In this document: positions 30,596 to 40,129 of the stretch, in pieces
Numbering within the stretch: position 1 is the stretch's first letter
Layout of the letters: each line of letters begins with the position of its first letter
NCBI RefSeq assembly: GCF_001632775.1
Contig: NZ_CP015249.1
Coordinates: forward strand, 1,282,686 to 1,346,685
Direction of reading: 5' to 3'
Length of the DNA: 64,000 bases
Source of the DNA: Dokdonella koreensis DS-123
GTDB lineage: Bacteria > Pseudomonadota > Gammaproteobacteria > Xanthomonadales > Rhodanobacteraceae
Notes under the pieces: model-generated
Told to the model about the DNA's origin: nothing
Seen by the model: the letters and a program-made list of their open reading frames with translations, nothing else
Database searches by the model: none
Made by a program: the position numbers and the translations under genes

Positions 30596-32067
30596 CGGCT
30601 CTCCTCGGAATCCTCGACGGCGGGTGACAGCGCCAGTTCCGGCCCGGACAGCGGCGCATGCAGAGCATCCTCCAGCGCCAGCCGCGCCGCCTGCAGGTCG
30701 GCCTGCCGGTGCAGCAGGTCCAGGGCGGTCTCGGTGGCCAGGATCTCGGCGGCCAGGGCCTCGCCGCGATCGATCGCGCCGCGGTCGAGCGCACGGCGGG
30801 CGCGTTCGTGCTGTTCGCGGGCGTCGGCAGCGCGCCGCTCGGCTGCGGCGAGGCCGGCCGCGGCCCCCGCCTCGGCGTCCCGCGCGGCGTCGATCTGGCC
30901 GTGGATCCGGGCCTGCAGCGCCAGCAGGCGGGTGCCGGCCAGTGCTCGCGCGCCCTCGGCCTCGGCGATCTCGCCGCGATTGCGATCGAACACCGGCAGG
31001 TGCAGGCCGAGCGCGAACGGCAGCTTGACGATGCCGTGGTCCCAGACGTAGCCGGGCGACAGCACCACCTGCGGATACTGGCGTGCGACGGCGCGCTGCA
31101 GCTGCCGCTCGGTACCGCTGTAGACGGCGATCGCGGCGCCGAGATCGGCGCGGGCCAGCAGGGCCTGCTCGCGGCGCCCGGCCAGCACGGCCGCGTCGAC
31201 CGGCGGCGGCCGTCCCCAGTCGGGCCAGTCGGTGGCGAGCGCAGCGGCCGCGGCCAGCGGCAGGCCGAGGGCCTGCGCCAGCGCGGCCCGGTCGGCGGCC
31301 AGCGCGGTCGCCGCCTCGCTGCGGGCCGCCGCCGCACGCAGCTGCGCCTCGCGCGCGATCAACTGTTCTCCGGCGTCGTCCTCGCCGGCGGCGACGCGGC
31401 GCGCGACATGGTCGCCGCGCTGGCGCTGCAGGCGTTCGAGCGCGGCCAGCAGGGCCTGTTCGCGCTGGCGCGCCTCGATCGCCGACAGGGCCGCGACCAG
31501 CCGGTGGCGCACCTGCCAGGCCTGCTCCAGCAGATTGGCGCGGGCGGCCTCGACCGCCGATCCGGCGATCGCGCGGTCCAGCTGGCGCTGCCCGGCTGTT
31601 CGCAGCGGGATGTCCAGGCCCAGGCCGTACAGCCACGGCCGCTGCTCGCGCCGCGCGTACTCGGTCTGCAACGACAGGTCCGGATCGGCCGGCAGGCCGG
31701 CGACGGCCTGCTCGGCGCGTGCCGCATCGTATTCGGCACGCACGACGGCAAGCTCGGGGTTGGCGGCGGCCGCCAGGGCGAACAACTGCGCGCGGTCCCA
31801 GCGTGCCGGTGGCCAGTCGCCGGCGAGCGCGGGAAACACCGCGGCGATCCGCTCGCGCAGCGCAGCATCGTCGGGCCGGCGCGCTTCGAAGCTGGCCAGG
31901 CTCTGGGCCGGCGGCAGCGGCCGGGCGACGTAGCGCACGCAGCCGCCGGCCAGCAGCGCCGCGGCGATCAGGGCCGCGAGCGCCACCCTGCCGTTACCGC
32001 GCATGGCGATGCTGCGGCGCAGCAAATCAAGCGCCTGAAGTCGACCCTGGCGACCCACCGGGCTCAC
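30592..32067 (-). CDS. TolC-family outer-membrane lipoprotein of the second RND set
   Basis: 491 residues from GTG 32067, which has AGGGAG 6 nt upstream. ATG 32004 would give a more compact signal peptide and is the alternative. The signal ends in the lipobox LLAGGC. The body shows the two helical-hairpin repeats of the family, for example LAAAANPELAVVRAEYDAARAEQAVAG with DPDLSLQTEYARREQ, and the second half with YPQVVLSPGYVWDHGIVKLPFALGLHLPVFDRNRGEIAEAE. The latter block is common in CzcC/CusC-type channels. It overlaps the adaptor start by 4 nt (ATGA), so channel, adaptor and pump form one operon. Confidence 0.9.
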   Translation of the reverse strand: MSPVGRQGRLQALDLLRRSIAMRGNGRVALAALIAAALLAGGCVRYVARPLPPAQSLASFEARRPDDAALRERIAAVFPALAGDWPPARWDRAQLFALAAAANPELAVVRAEYDAARAEQAVAGLPADPDLSLQTEYARREQRPWLYGLGLDIPLRTAGQRQLDRAIAGSAVEAARANLLEQAWQVRHRLVAALSAIEARQREQALLAALERLQRQRGDHVARRVAAGEDDAGEQLIAREAQLRAAAARSEAATALAADRAALAQALGLPLAAAAALATDWPDWGRPPPVDAAVLAGRREQALLARADLGAAIAVYSGTERQLQRAVARQYPQVVLSPGYVWDHGIVKLPFALGLHLPVFDRNRGEIAEAEGARALAGTRLLALQARIHGQIDAARDAEAGAAAGLAAAERRAADAREQHERARRALDRGAIDRGEALAAEILATETALDLLHRQADLQAARLALEDALHAPLSGPELALSPAVEDSEESR

Positions 32068-32122
32068 GCGATCTCCCTCCCCAAGGGCCAGGAAGATACG
32101 TGCCTTCCCGATCCGCTAGTCG

Positions 32123-32144
32123 AAGCGCGGCCGGGGCCGCGTTT
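32123..32144. terminator. GC hairpin upstream of the second RND operon
   Basis: AAGCGCGGCC-GG-GGCCGCGTTT is a near-perfect 10-bp inverted repeat. It lies after the end of the minus-strand small membrane gene (32304) and before the TolC gene start. It may end transcription from the protease/small-gene unit. No long T-run is present. Confidence 0.35.
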
Positions 32145-32303
32145 CGGGAAGTTTTCCCTGTGCGTCGCGGAATGTCCATGCCTTGCCGGTGCCGATCGGG
32201 CCGCGCGATGACTGCGCCGCAGGTCCGCGCAGCCGGAACTCGCCGGCACGGCGAGCCGTCACGCCGGGACGCGGTGGAACGGGACGCGCCCCGCCACGCG
32301 CGG

Positions 32304-32471
32304 TCAGCGGCCGGACCGTACCTGGCCGACGAACACCATGCCGAGGGCGACGAAGGCGATCGCCACGCCGAAGAACGCCGGTTGCCGGGCCAGCAGGGCC
32401 GCCGCCGAGAACGCGACCGCGGCGGCGAGGAAGGCCAGTCCCACGGCCGCCAGGCCCTGGGAGCGTTTCAT
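32304..32471 (-). CDS. Small two-helix membrane protein (55 aa), hypothetical
   Basis: From MKRSQGLAAVG the frame gives 55 residues with two hydrophobic stretches (about 7-28 and 34-51), a short polar turn and a basic end (VRSGR). It sits 67 nt after the stop of the zinc metalloprotease on the same strand. The longer version of this frame, starting at 32660, overlaps that gene and has an Arg/Thr-rich N-terminus that looks like a shadow. No clear ribosome site precedes the chosen ATG. The composition is typical of a real membrane miniprotein, but no family is recognised. Confidence 0.5.
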   Translation of the reverse strand: MKRSQGLAAVGLAFLAAAVAFSAAALLARQPAFFGVAIAFVALGMVFVGQVRSGR

Positions 32472-32538
32472 CGGTAGCACCGGCACGGCGCGGGTCGAGG
32501 CATGGCGGGTCCGGTGGCGGTGGATCGGCTTGCGCGGC

Positions 32539-34521
32539 TCAGTCACCGAATCCATCGGCGAACAGCGCATCGATGCCGGCAACGGCGAACGCCGGGCTGA
32601 GGTTGAAGAATACGTTGTCCGCGCAGCGCACGCGCACACGCGCCGCGGACCGGTCGACATTCGGCACCTCGATCACTGCCGAGCCGGTGTTGGGCGCCGC
32701 CCGGGCGAGCACGGCGACCGGCACCAGGTCGGTCTCGTTCGCCACGACCAGGTCGATGTCGACGCTGGCGCAGGCGATCGGCGGGGCCTCGGTGGCGGCG
32801 GTGTCCCACAGCACCGTCTGCGGAGCGGGCGTACCCGTGAACTGCCAGGTCGTCGCCGCCGTCGGCTCGGTCACGGCGAACGGCCGGCCGGTGTCGATCA
32901 CGCTGAGGCTCAGTTCGTTGCCACCGGTCGATCCGCCGGCGGCGAGGTTGTCGCGCACGGTCAGCCGGTAGGTGAGCGTGCGGGTGGTCGCGGGAAGGAT
33001 CTCGCCGAAGGCGGGGCCGTCACCGAGCAGGGTCGCCAGGCGCGGCAGGTAGCGCGTCGGCGAAGCCGTCGGCTCGAACGAGCGCTGGATCGGCCCGCTG
33101 CCGGGGTCGGTCTCCAGCGCATTGTTGGCCGGGCCCAGGTCGTACTGCTCCCAGGCATAGGTCAGCTGGGCGCCGGCGGCGGCGCCGAACGCACTGCCGC
33201 TCAGCGCGTACGGCGTACGCGCCGGGATCGTCCGACCCGTCAGCGCCGGCACCACCGGCGGCGCAGAGGGATTGGCCACCGGTGCGCCGCAGGCGCTGAT
33301 CGCGGCGCTGCCGGTGCGCAAGGTGATTTCCTCCAGGCTCCGCGCATGGAAGTAGGGGTCGGAATTGGGCTGGAGGTTGGCGGCGCCGCAGATGCCCGCA
33401 TAGGCCATGATGGTCGAGCCGCTGCCGGGCTCGTAGGCGCTGCCGGCGGAGCGGTTGGGGGGACCGCAATTGGAGACCGTGCTGTTGAACGAATGCCGGC
33501 CGCCGAGCTGGTGGCCGATTTCGTGGGCGACGTAGTCGATGTAGAACGCATCGCTCTGCAGGCGCGAGGCGGACAGCCCGGTGGTGCCGGCGCCCTTGTC
33601 GGACGTGCAGATCACGCCCAGGCCGGCGACGCCGCTGCGCGTGGTGAACACGTGGCCCAGGTCGTAGTTGGCGCTGCCGATCACCGCGTCGAGATTGGCG
33701 GTGTTCTGGTCGATGGCCCCGTCACCGTTGGTGTAGGGGTCGGTCGCGGCATCGGTGTAGATGATCCGGTCGTTGTCAGGCACCAGGGTCAGGTGGATCG
33801 AGAAGTCACGCTCGTACACCTGGTTGATGCGGTTGATCGCGACGGTGACGGCTGCCAGGCCGGCCGCCACCGTCGGCGGATTCGCGCCGGCGATCGCCGC
33901 CACGTAAGGCCGGTTCGCGGCCACCGCCAGGCGATAGTCGCGCCGCGTGGCGCCGGTCGGCACCGGGCCGCCGGCCGGCAGGTCGATCGCCAGCGGCATG
34001 GCGGCATCGGCGTCCTCGACACTGCAGCGGAACGCATCCGGTCGCGTCAGCGCGCTGCGGTGGAACGAAAGATAGTGCGGGCCTTCGCCGAAGGTCTCGG
34101 GCCGCACGATCCACAGGCCGTCGCGCGCGAACACCATCGCGTTCAGCCCGATCGGCGAGAGGTCGATGCGCGCCTGCGTGCCGTCGGCCGCGGTGCCGAC
34201 GTAGCTGCGGATCTGCGGGTAGCGGGCGGCCAGCGCCGCGGGCAGCGTCCCGGAATCGGCCAGGGCGAATTCGGCATAGCCGCCGTCCGGCGCCGGCAGC
34301 GCGATGCGGGTGCCGGCCGCGGATGCGCCGAGGCTGCTGCGCAGCGACGGCCAGTCCAGCCGGATCGTCCGCAGCCGATCGGGCGCGGTGCCCTCGATCA
34401 GCGGCGAGCGGGCGGCGGTGTCCTGCCAATAGGCCGGATCGGCGGCGGCCGCCGATCCGCACAGCACGAGCGCGAGGACCAACCAGGCCCGCCGGTAGTG
34501 GGAGTGCGCGCGCAGTGTCAT
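32539..34521 (-). CDS. Secreted zinc metalloprotease (reprolysin/metzincin type) with FADGFGD tail
   Basis: 660 residues. The signal peptide ends near CGSAAAA. The N-terminal part to about residue 190 reads as a propeptide-like beta region. The catalytic domain has HEIGHQLGGRHSFN, the metzincin HExxHxxGxxH zinc site, and the Met-turn STIMAYAGICG about 50 residues later. The C-terminal part (from about 430) is beta-rich, contains GRTIPARTPYALSGSAFG and looks like Ig-like repeats. The last residues are IDALFADGFGD, a form of the tail shared by other secreted proteins here. It should be exported and degrade extracellular proteins. GTG 34578 is an alternative start but spoils the signal peptide. 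Confidence 0.9.
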   Translation of the reverse strand: MTLRAHSHYRRAWLVLALVLCGSAAAADPAYWQDTAARSPLIEGTAPDRLRTIRLDWPSLRSSLGASAAGTRIALPAPDGGYAEFALADSGTLPAALAARYPQIRSYVGTAADGTQARIDLSPIGLNAMVFARDGLWIVRPETFGEGPHYLSFHRSALTRPDAFRCSVEDADAAMPLAIDLPAGGPVPTGATRRDYRLAVAANRPYVAAIAGANPPTVAAGLAAVTVAINRINQVYERDFSIHLTLVPDNDRIIYTDAATDPYTNGDGAIDQNTANLDAVIGSANYDLGHVFTTRSGVAGLGVICTSDKGAGTTGLSASRLQSDAFYIDYVAHEIGHQLGGRHSFNSTVSNCGPPNRSAGSAYEPGSGSTIMAYAGICGAANLQPNSDPYFHARSLEEITLRTGSAAISACGAPVANPSAPPVVPALTGRTIPARTPYALSGSAFGAAAGAQLTYAWEQYDLGPANNALETDPGSGPIQRSFEPTASPTRYLPRLATLLGDGPAFGEILPATTRTLTYRLTVRDNLAAGGSTGGNELSLSVIDTGRPFAVTEPTAATTWQFTGTPAPQTVLWDTAATEAPPIACASVDIDLVVANETDLVPVAVLARAAPNTGSAVIEVPNVDRSAARVRVRCADNVFFNLSPAFAVAGIDALFADGFGD

Positions 34522-34746
34522 GGGCCGGTTCCGCAGGAGGAGGTGAGGCACCTTGCCATGGCGTCCTGCCATGGGCACTGCCTCGCCGCCAGACGGATGA
34601 CCAACGCGCTGGAAGCTGGCGCCGGAACGTCCAGCCGCCGTGCCGGTGCGGTCATCGCGGCGGCTCGCTGGCCGTTCATCGTCCGGCCACGGCCCGGCGA
34701 GCGCGGGCCTTGCTTCGAATTGCAGCAGGGAAGCCGCGTACGGGTC

Positions 34747-35172
34747 TCAGCGTGGCCGCAGCGCCTTGCGGCGCACCAGCTTGAGGCCGGACCAGAGCGC
34801 GTCCACCGCGCAGACCTTGACGTCGACCAGGCCCAGCGGCAGCGCGAGCGTGCGGATCGTGTCCTCGGTGATGTCGGTATCGGTGCCGGCGCTGCGCTTG
34901 GGCCAGGACACCCAGAGGGTGCCCGCCGGCGGCAGGCGCGGATCGAGCGCCGCCAGGGCCTGGGCCAGCGCCGCGGCGCGCGTCGCGAAGACATGCGCCA
35001 GGTCGAACGCCGCCCGCGGGCCGACCAGGTTCAGGTCCGCCGCCGCCAGGCCGGTCAGGGCCGGGTACCCGGCGGGCGGAAAGCCGCGCAGGTGCACGCG
35101 CAGGCCCGGTGCCAGGCCCAGTTTCTGCCACAGGGGCTTGCCGGAATAGCCGGCCGTCGGAGGACCTGACAT
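34747..35172 (-). CDS. DUF3052 family protein
   Basis: 141 residues. It starts MSGPPTAGYSGKPLWQKLGL and ends with the strongly conserved block GTLWVSWPKRSAGTDTDITEDTIR and LPLGLVDVKVCAVDALWSGLKLVRRK, which I know as DUF3052. These small soluble proteins have a Rossmann-like fold prediction and no established activity. The gene is alone and divergent from the MacA-like adaptor gene, with 99 nt between starts. Confidence 0.88.
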   Translation of the reverse strand: MSGPPTAGYSGKPLWQKLGLAPGLRVHLRGFPPAGYPALTGLAAADLNLVGPRAAFDLAHVFATRAAALAQALAALDPRLPPAGTLWVSWPKRSAGTDTDITEDTIRTLALPLGLVDVKVCAVDALWSGLKLVRRKALRPR

Positions 35173-35271
35173 GCATCACCTCGCGGGCATGAAAGAGGTG
35201 CCTTGCGGCACGTCGGCGCAACCGACAGTCTATGGCAGACTCGCCGCCCGACTGGGGCCGTGGAAGGGGCA

Positions 35272-36501
35272 ATGGACAACAAGAACGAACTGCTGAGCCA
35301 GTTGCGCATCGATCGCAGCACGCCGGAGACCGCCTCGCGCACGCCATGGATCGTCGCCGCCGTGGCCGTGCTGCTGCTGGCCGCCGGTGGCGGTGCCTGG
35401 TGGTTCCTGACGCAGGCCAAGCCGGTGGTCGTCGAATCGGCGGTGGCCGTGGCGCCGGCGGCGGCCGGCAGCGGCGCGACCGCGGTGCTGCAGGCGACCG
35501 GCTACGTCACCGCGCGCCGCCAGGCGACGGTCTCGGCGCAGATCACCGGCACCCTGACCGAGGTGCTGATCGAGGAAGGCGAGCGGGTCGAGGCCGGCCA
35601 GGTGCTCGCGCGCCTGGAGGACACCGCCCAGCAGGCGGGCCTGGGCCAGGCGCAGGCGCAACTGGCGCAGGCGCGCGCCCAGGTCGGCCAGTACCAGGCC
35701 GAACTGGCGCAGGCGCGACGCGACCTGAAGCGCCAGCAGGACCTGGTCGGCCGCAAGCTGGTCTCGCAGCAGGCCGTGGAGACCGCGCAGACGCACACCG
35801 AGACGCTCGCCGCGCAACTGCTGGCACAGCAGCGTTATACGGACCTGGCCCAGGCGCAGCTGCGCAGCGCCCAGGTGCAGCTGGACTACACCACCGTGCG
35901 CGCGCCGTTCGGCGGTGTCGTCATCGCCAAGGCGGCCCAGGTCGGCGAGATCGTCTCGCCGCTGTCGGCCGGCGGCGGCTTCACGCGCACCGGCATCGGC
36001 ACGATCGTGGACATGGACTCGCTCGAGGTCGAGGTGGACGTCAACGAGTCCTACATCAACCGCGTGGCCGCCGGCGCACCGGCGCAGGCGGTGCTGGACG
36101 CTTACCAGGACTGGACGATCCCGGCTCGCGTCATCGCGATCATCCCGACCGCCGATCGCGGCAAGGCCACCGTGAAGGTGCGCGTCGCGCTCGAGCAGAA
36201 GGACCCGCGCATCCTGCCGGACATGGGCACGCGCGTCTCGTTCATGGAAGAGACCAAACCCACCGCGCAGGCCCAGCCGCCCAAGGGCGTGCTGGTGCCG
36301 GCCACCGCGATCGTGCAGCGGGACGGGCGCAACCTGGTCTACGTCATCGACGGCGAGCGCGTGCGCGCGCAGGCGGTGACCCCGGGCCAGGCCTACGCCG
36401 ATCTGCGGCTGGTGGAAGGCCTGGCCGCGGCCACGCGCATCGTCCGCGCGCCATCGCCGGAGCTGGCCGACGGCGCACGCGTGGAAACCCAATCCAAGTA
36501 G
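35272..36501 (+). CDS. MacA-like periplasmic adaptor of an ABC exporter
   Basis: 409 residues. A short cytoplasmic N-terminus is followed by one TM helix (WIVAAVAVLLLAAGGGAWWFL, about 25-46). The barrel-sandwich halves are ATGYVTARRQATVSAQITGTL and TVRAPFGGVVIAKAAQVGEIV. Between them is a long Gln/Ala-rich coiled-coil hairpin (LAQARAQVGQYQAELAQARRDL). Beta-barrel and C-terminal domains follow (LVPATAIVQRDGRNLVYVIDGERV). GGAAGGGG precedes the ATG. The next three genes encode one ATPase and two permeases, so it links an ABC exporter to an outer-membrane channel. Confidence 0.9.
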   Translation: MDNKNELLSQLRIDRSTPETASRTPWIVAAVAVLLLAAGGGAWWFLTQAKPVVVESAVAVAPAAAGSGATAVLQATGYVTARRQATVSAQITGTLTEVLIEEGERVEAGQVLARLEDTAQQAGLGQAQAQLAQARAQVGQYQAELAQARRDLKRQQDLVGRKLVSQQAVETAQTHTETLAAQLLAQQRYTDLAQAQLRSAQVQLDYTTVRAPFGGVVIAKAAQVGEIVSPLSAGGGFTRTGIGTIVDMDSLEVEVDVNESYINRVAAGAPAQAVLDAYQDWTIPARVIAIIPTADRGKATVKVRVALEQKDPRILPDMGTRVSFMEETKPTAQAQPPKGVLVPATAIVQRDGRNLVYVIDGERVRAQAVTPGQAYADLRLVEGLAAATRIVRAPSPELADGARVETQSK

Positions 36502-36584
36502 GCATGGACAAGTAGGCACCGACGTCCTTCCTGCGGGAAGGATCCCTCCGGCCCAGCGGCCGGCCCGAGAAGAGGCGCAAGCGC

Positions 36585-37274
<690 letters not shown>

Positions 37275-37359
37275 ACGCGGCGGCCCGGCGCGCGTCCCGC
37301 GCGCGGCCGCACCGTTCGTCCCGTACGCCTGCCCGGCCTCCCGTTGAGGACTCCATGCC

Positions 37360-38523
37360 ATGAAATACCTGCATCTGATCTGGGCGGCACTGTTCCGCCG
37401 CAAGACGCGCACGATGCTGACCCTGCTGTCGGTGCTTGCGGCGTTCCTGTTGTTCGGCCTGCTCGACGGTGTGCGGGTCGCGTTCAACGCCGGCGGCGAG
37501 GCCGCGGGCGTGGACCGCATGATCGTCGCCTCGCGCTTCTCGATCATCCAGGGCCTGCCGCAGAGCCTGGTCCCGCGCATCCAGGCCACGCCCGGCGTCA
37601 AGAACGTCACCTGGGCCAACTGGTTCGGCGGCTACTACAAGGACCCGAAGAACCAGGGCTTCAACATCGCGATCGGCCCGAACTTCTTCGACGTCTACTC
37701 CGACTACGTCGTCTCGCCCGAGCACCGCAAGGCCTTCGAGGAGACGCGCACCGGTGCGCTGATCGGTGCCACGTTGGCCAAGCGCTTCGACTGGAAGGTC
37801 GGCGACAAGGTGCCGGTCACCGGCGCGATCTACCCCAACAAGGCCACCGGCGACACCAGCTGGACCTTCGACGTGGTCGGCATCTACAGCGCGCGCGAGG
37901 AGAAGCTGCGCGGCATCGAGCAGCAGCTGCTGTTCCGCTGGGACTACTTCGACGAGGCCAACGCCTACAACGATCACGATGTCGGCTGGATCACGATCCA
38001 GGTGACCGATCCCAACCAGTCCGACCAGGTCGCCAAGGCCATCGACGCGCTCTCGGCCAACTCCGATCACGAGACCAAGACCCAGACCGAGCAGGCGTTC
38101 AACCTGTCCTTCGCCAAGCAGATGGGCGACATCGGCCTGATCGTCAGCGCGATCATGGGCGCGGTGTTCTTCACGCTGCTGCTGCTGACCGGCAACACGA
38201 TGGCGCAGGCCGTGCGCGAGCGCATCCCGGAACTGGCGACGCTCAAGACGATCGGCTTCTCCGACCGCACCGTGCTCGGCCTGGTGTTCGGCGAGGCGGT
38301 GCTGCTGATCGTGCTCGGCGGCGTGCTGGGCCTGGGCCTGGCCGCCGTGCTGATGCCGGCCGTCGGCGCCGCCAGCGGCGGCATGATGCAACTGCCGCCG
38401 GTCGGCGCGACCACCTGGCTGATCGGGCTGGTGGTGATGGTCGTCATCGGCGTGCTGGTCGGCGCCCTGCCGGCCCTGCGCGCGATGCGGCTCAAGATCG
38501 TCGACGCACTGGCCGGACGCTGA
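37360..38523 (+). CDS. FtsX/MacB-type ABC permease
   Basis: 387 residues. It has an N-terminal TM ([20 protein letters not shown]), a large periplasmic domain (about 50-255), and three C-terminal TMs with the FtsX fold: [49 protein letters not shown] and the last near 350-372. The coupling segment reads [18 protein letters not shown], the normal contact with the ATPase. It starts 85 nt after the ATPase gene. It should form a heterodimer with the next permease. Confidence 0.92.
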   Translation: MKYLHLIWAALFRRKTRTMLTLLSVLAAFLLFGLLDGVRVAFNAGGEAAGVDRMIVASRFSIIQGLPQSLVPRIQATPGVKNVTWANWFGGYYKDPKNQGFNIAIGPNFFDVYSDYVVSPEHRKAFEETRTGALIGATLAKRFDWKVGDKVPVTGAIYPNKATGDTSWTFDVVGIYSAREEKLRGIEQQLLFRWDYFDEANAYNDHDVGWITIQVTDPNQSDQVAKAIDALSANSDHETKTQTEQAFNLSFAKQMGDIGLIVSAIMGAVFFTLLLLTGNTMAQAVRERIPELATLKTIGFSDRTVLGLVFGEAVLLIVLGGVLGLGLAAVLMPAVGAASGGMMQLPPVGATTWLIGLVVMVVIGVLVGALPALRAMRLKIVDALAGR

Positions 38524-38536
38524 GGAGAGACATGCC

Positions 38537-39844
38537 ATGAAATCGTTCTTGCGCGGACTCGTTTCGTTTCTCCTGGTCGTGGTCTCGCTGGCGGCCTGGA
38601 TCATGCTGCCGGGCTGGTTGCTCGGGGCGTTGTTCGTCCTGCTGCTGCTGTGGATGGCCTTCACGCGCGGCGGCCGCCAGGCCGCCTCGGTGACCTGGGT
38701 CGGCATCTCCACGCTCGGCCAGCGGCTGGGCGCCTCCTCCGTCATCGTCGTCGGTATCGCCGGCGTCGTCGGCGTGCTGGTCGCGCTGCTGGCGATGGGC
38801 GATGGCCTGCAGAAGACCCTGCGAAGTACCGGCGACACCCAGACCGCCATCGTCCTGCGCGGCGGCGCCACCGCCGAGCTCAGCTCCGGCGTCTCGCGCG
38901 AGGACGCCACCCTGATCGCGCAGATGCCCGGCATCCTGCGCGACGCCGAAGGCAAGCCGATCGTCTCGCCCGAGCTGGTCGTCGTCGCCAACCTGCCGAA
39001 GAAGTCCACCGGCACCGACGCCAATGTCGAGGTCCGCGGCGTCGGCCCGCAGGCCTGGGCGCTGCGGCCCAACATCAAGATCGTCGAGGGCCGCGCGTTC
39101 ACGCCGGGCCTGCGCGAGATGGTCGTCGGCCAGGGCGCGCGCGCGCAGTTCGCCGGGCTGGAACCCGGCGCGACGATCAACCTCAACAACCAGCAGTGGA
39201 CGATCGTCGGCGTGTTCGAATCCGGCGACGCGCACGAATCCGAACTGCTCGGCGACGTCGAGACCGTGTCCTCCGCCTACCGCCGCGGCGGCTACCAGTC
39301 CGCCACCGTCCGGCTGACCGCGCCGGACGCCCTCGACACGTTCAAGGCCGCCATCGCCGCCGACCCGCGCCTGAAGCTCGACGCCAAGACCACGCTCGAC
39401 TACTACACCGCGCAGTCCGAGGACCTCACCAAGGTCATCCGCATCATCGGCATCACGATCGCGACCATCATGGCGATCGGCGCGATCTTCGGCGCGCTCA
39501 ACACGATGTACGCCGCCGTCCAGACGCGGGCGCGCGAGATCGCCACGCTGCGCGCGATCGGTTTCCGCTCGCCGCCGGTGCTGGTCTCGGTCATGCTCGA
39601 GACGATGCTGCTGGCCTTGCTCGGCGGCCTGCTCGGCGCCGGCATCGCCTGGCTGATCTTCGACAACTACACCGTGTCCACCCTCGGCGCCAACTTCAGC
39701 CAGGTGGTGTTCCGCTTCAGCGTCTCGCCGGCGCTGCTGTGGACCGGCGTGAAATGGGCGCTCGCGATCGGCTTCATCGGCGGCCTGCTGCCGGCCCTGC
39801 GCGCGGCGCGGCTGCCGGTGACGACGGCGTTGCGGGAGTCGTGA
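38537..39844 (+). CDS. FtsX/MacB-type ABC permease (second subunit)
   Basis: 435 residues. Two hydrophobic N-terminal stretches come first (about 5-40), so there is an extra helix compared with the first permease. A third follows at VIVVGIAGVVGVLVALLAMGDGLQ. The periplasmic domain spans roughly 85-300. The FtsX end contains IIGITIATIMAIGAIFGALNTMYAAVQTRAREIATLRAIGFR, VSVMLETMLLALLGGLLGAGIAWLIF and the final helix. It lies 13 nt after its partner. The set (adaptor, ATPase, two permeases) exports a peptide, lipid or antibiotic; the substrate is not visible. Confidence 0.92.
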   Translation: MKSFLRGLVSFLLVVVSLAAWIMLPGWLLGALFVLLLLWMAFTRGGRQAASVTWVGISTLGQRLGASSVIVVGIAGVVGVLVALLAMGDGLQKTLRSTGDTQTAIVLRGGATAELSSGVSREDATLIAQMPGILRDAEGKPIVSPELVVVANLPKKSTGTDANVEVRGVGPQAWALRPNIKIVEGRAFTPGLREMVVGQGARAQFAGLEPGATINLNNQQWTIVGVFESGDAHESELLGDVETVSSAYRRGGYQSATVRLTAPDALDTFKAAIAADPRLKLDAKTTLDYYTAQSEDLTKVIRIIGITIATIMAIGAIFGALNTMYAAVQTRAREIATLRAIGFRSPPVLVSVMLETMLLALLGGLLGAGIAWLIFDNYTVSTLGANFSQVVFRFSVSPALLWTGVKWALAIGFIGGLLPALRAARLPVTTALRES

Positions 39845-39849
39845 CGTGT

Positions 39850-39884
39850 CCGTACGAAGGGCGCCGCGGGTGCTCTTCGTGCGG
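39850..39884 (+). terminator. Stem-loop after the ABC exporter operon
   Basis: CCGTACGAAG pairs with CTTCGTGCGG (one G-U) around a 15-nt loop, starting 5 nt after the last permease stop. No T-tract follows. The rest of the 285-nt gap to the RHS gene holds GTGAC-GAAGT-GTCAC (39926-39940) and an AT-richer patch near 39950-39980 that could contain the RHS promoter. Confidence 0.4.
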
Positions 39885-40129
39885 GAGAAAGTGATCATGC
39901 AGAGGCCAGCCAGCTCGCAGCGCGCGTGACGAAGTGTCACACCGGCATGCTTTTAAAACTGCACAGTTCGGGTTAAGTTCGATGCACGTCGCAGGGAAGC
40001 CCACAGGGGGTCGCCCCGGCGTAGACGTCGGGCATCGGATCGGCTTTCCGTGGACGCGTGAGGGAGCGTGCAAGGCGCTCGCTCGATTGCCGAAGGGGTT
40101 CGGGTTCGGGGCCTGCAAAGGAGCTTTGC

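Noticed and set aside
39926-39940. GTGAC-GAAGT-GTCAC upstream of the RHS gene as a CRP/Clp site
   Set aside because: The half-sites GTGA and TCAC are 7 nt apart instead of 6, so it does not fit the consensus; kept only as an unexplained small palindrome.
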